From: Microcaldota archaeon
GTDB taxonomy: Archaea > Micrarchaeota > Micrarchaeia > Burarchaeales > Burarchaeaceae
DNA length: 5,236 bases
Direction of reading: 5' to 3'
Assembly (NCBI GenBank): GCA_003660965.1
Contig: QMVF01000063.1
Span: 1 to 5,236, forward strand
The stretch's first letter is position 1. Each line of letters begins with the position of its first letter. Shown here one piece after another: positions 5,221-5,236 of this stretch. The translations under genes were made by a program, and so were the position numbers. Under the pieces are notes generated by a model that worked only from the letters and a program-made list of their open reading frames with translations, had not been told where the DNA came from and searched no databases.

Positions 5221-5236
5221 ATGCTAGAGCTAGATG
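5221..5236 (+). CDS. Possible start of a divergent plus-strand gene (partial)
   Basis: An ATG at 5221 opens a frame beginning M-L-E-L-D that runs off the window after five codons. The only support is its distance from the AT-rich element upstream, which fits a leaderless archaeal gene, and the absence of any minus-strand gene in this part. Five codons cannot identify a product, and the ATG could be chance. Confidence 0.25.

Noticed and set aside
1..5236. CRISPR array, insertion sequence or prophage
   Set aside because: No regularly spaced direct repeats, transposase-like frames, terminal inverted repeats or phage genes are present.

Overview
The window looks archaeal. It encodes a family-B DNA polymerase of the archaeal replicative type, a type II methionine aminopeptidase, a HAD phosphatase resembling the archaeal TIGR02253 group, and a COG1340-like coiled-coil protein. 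It also has TATA boxes about 25-32 nt upstream of likely starts, GTG starts, tightly overlapping genes, and an intron-bearing tRNA without an encoded CCA. A tRNA intron inside the T-loop is known mainly from Thermoproteales and some ultrasmall DPANN archaea such as the ARMAN lineages. A lineage of that kind is therefore plausible, but this is inference and the proteins alone do not settle it.

Layout, in the direction of transcription (nearly everything is on the minus strand). At the right edge a bidirectional AT-rich promoter (about 5187-5205) separates a possible plus-strand gene that starts at 5221 and leaves the window from a 67-residue two-helix membrane protein (4966-5169). Next is a 105-bp spacer with two perfect hairpins and a TATA box. 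Then comes a compact four-gene cluster: coiled-coil protein (4272-4853), DNA polymerase B (1868-4285), HAD hydrolase (1221-1859) and methionine aminopeptidase (313-1224). The spacings are 14-nt overlap, 8-nt gap and 4-nt ATGA overlap, so this is probably one operon combining replication and N-terminal protein maturation. No mechanistic link between the products is evident.

Eight bases after the aminopeptidase stop is a TATA box placed correctly for a tRNA-Arg(TCG) gene (94-273) interrupted by two introns. One is at the canonical 37/38 site with a textbook bulge-helix-bulge. The other, about 59 nt, lies in the T-loop, where no canonical splice motif can be drawn. Removing both leaves a regular 74-nt tRNA with every stem paired. 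Further left are another TATA box, an 11-bp hairpin, and the first 13 nt of what looks like initiator tRNA-Met, cut by the window edge.

The most interesting points are the doubly interrupted tRNA, an alternative long hairpin that would hide its anticodon and compete with the splice motif, the missing aromatic end of the polymerase PCNA-binding tail, and the unexplained hairpin pair at 4915-4965.
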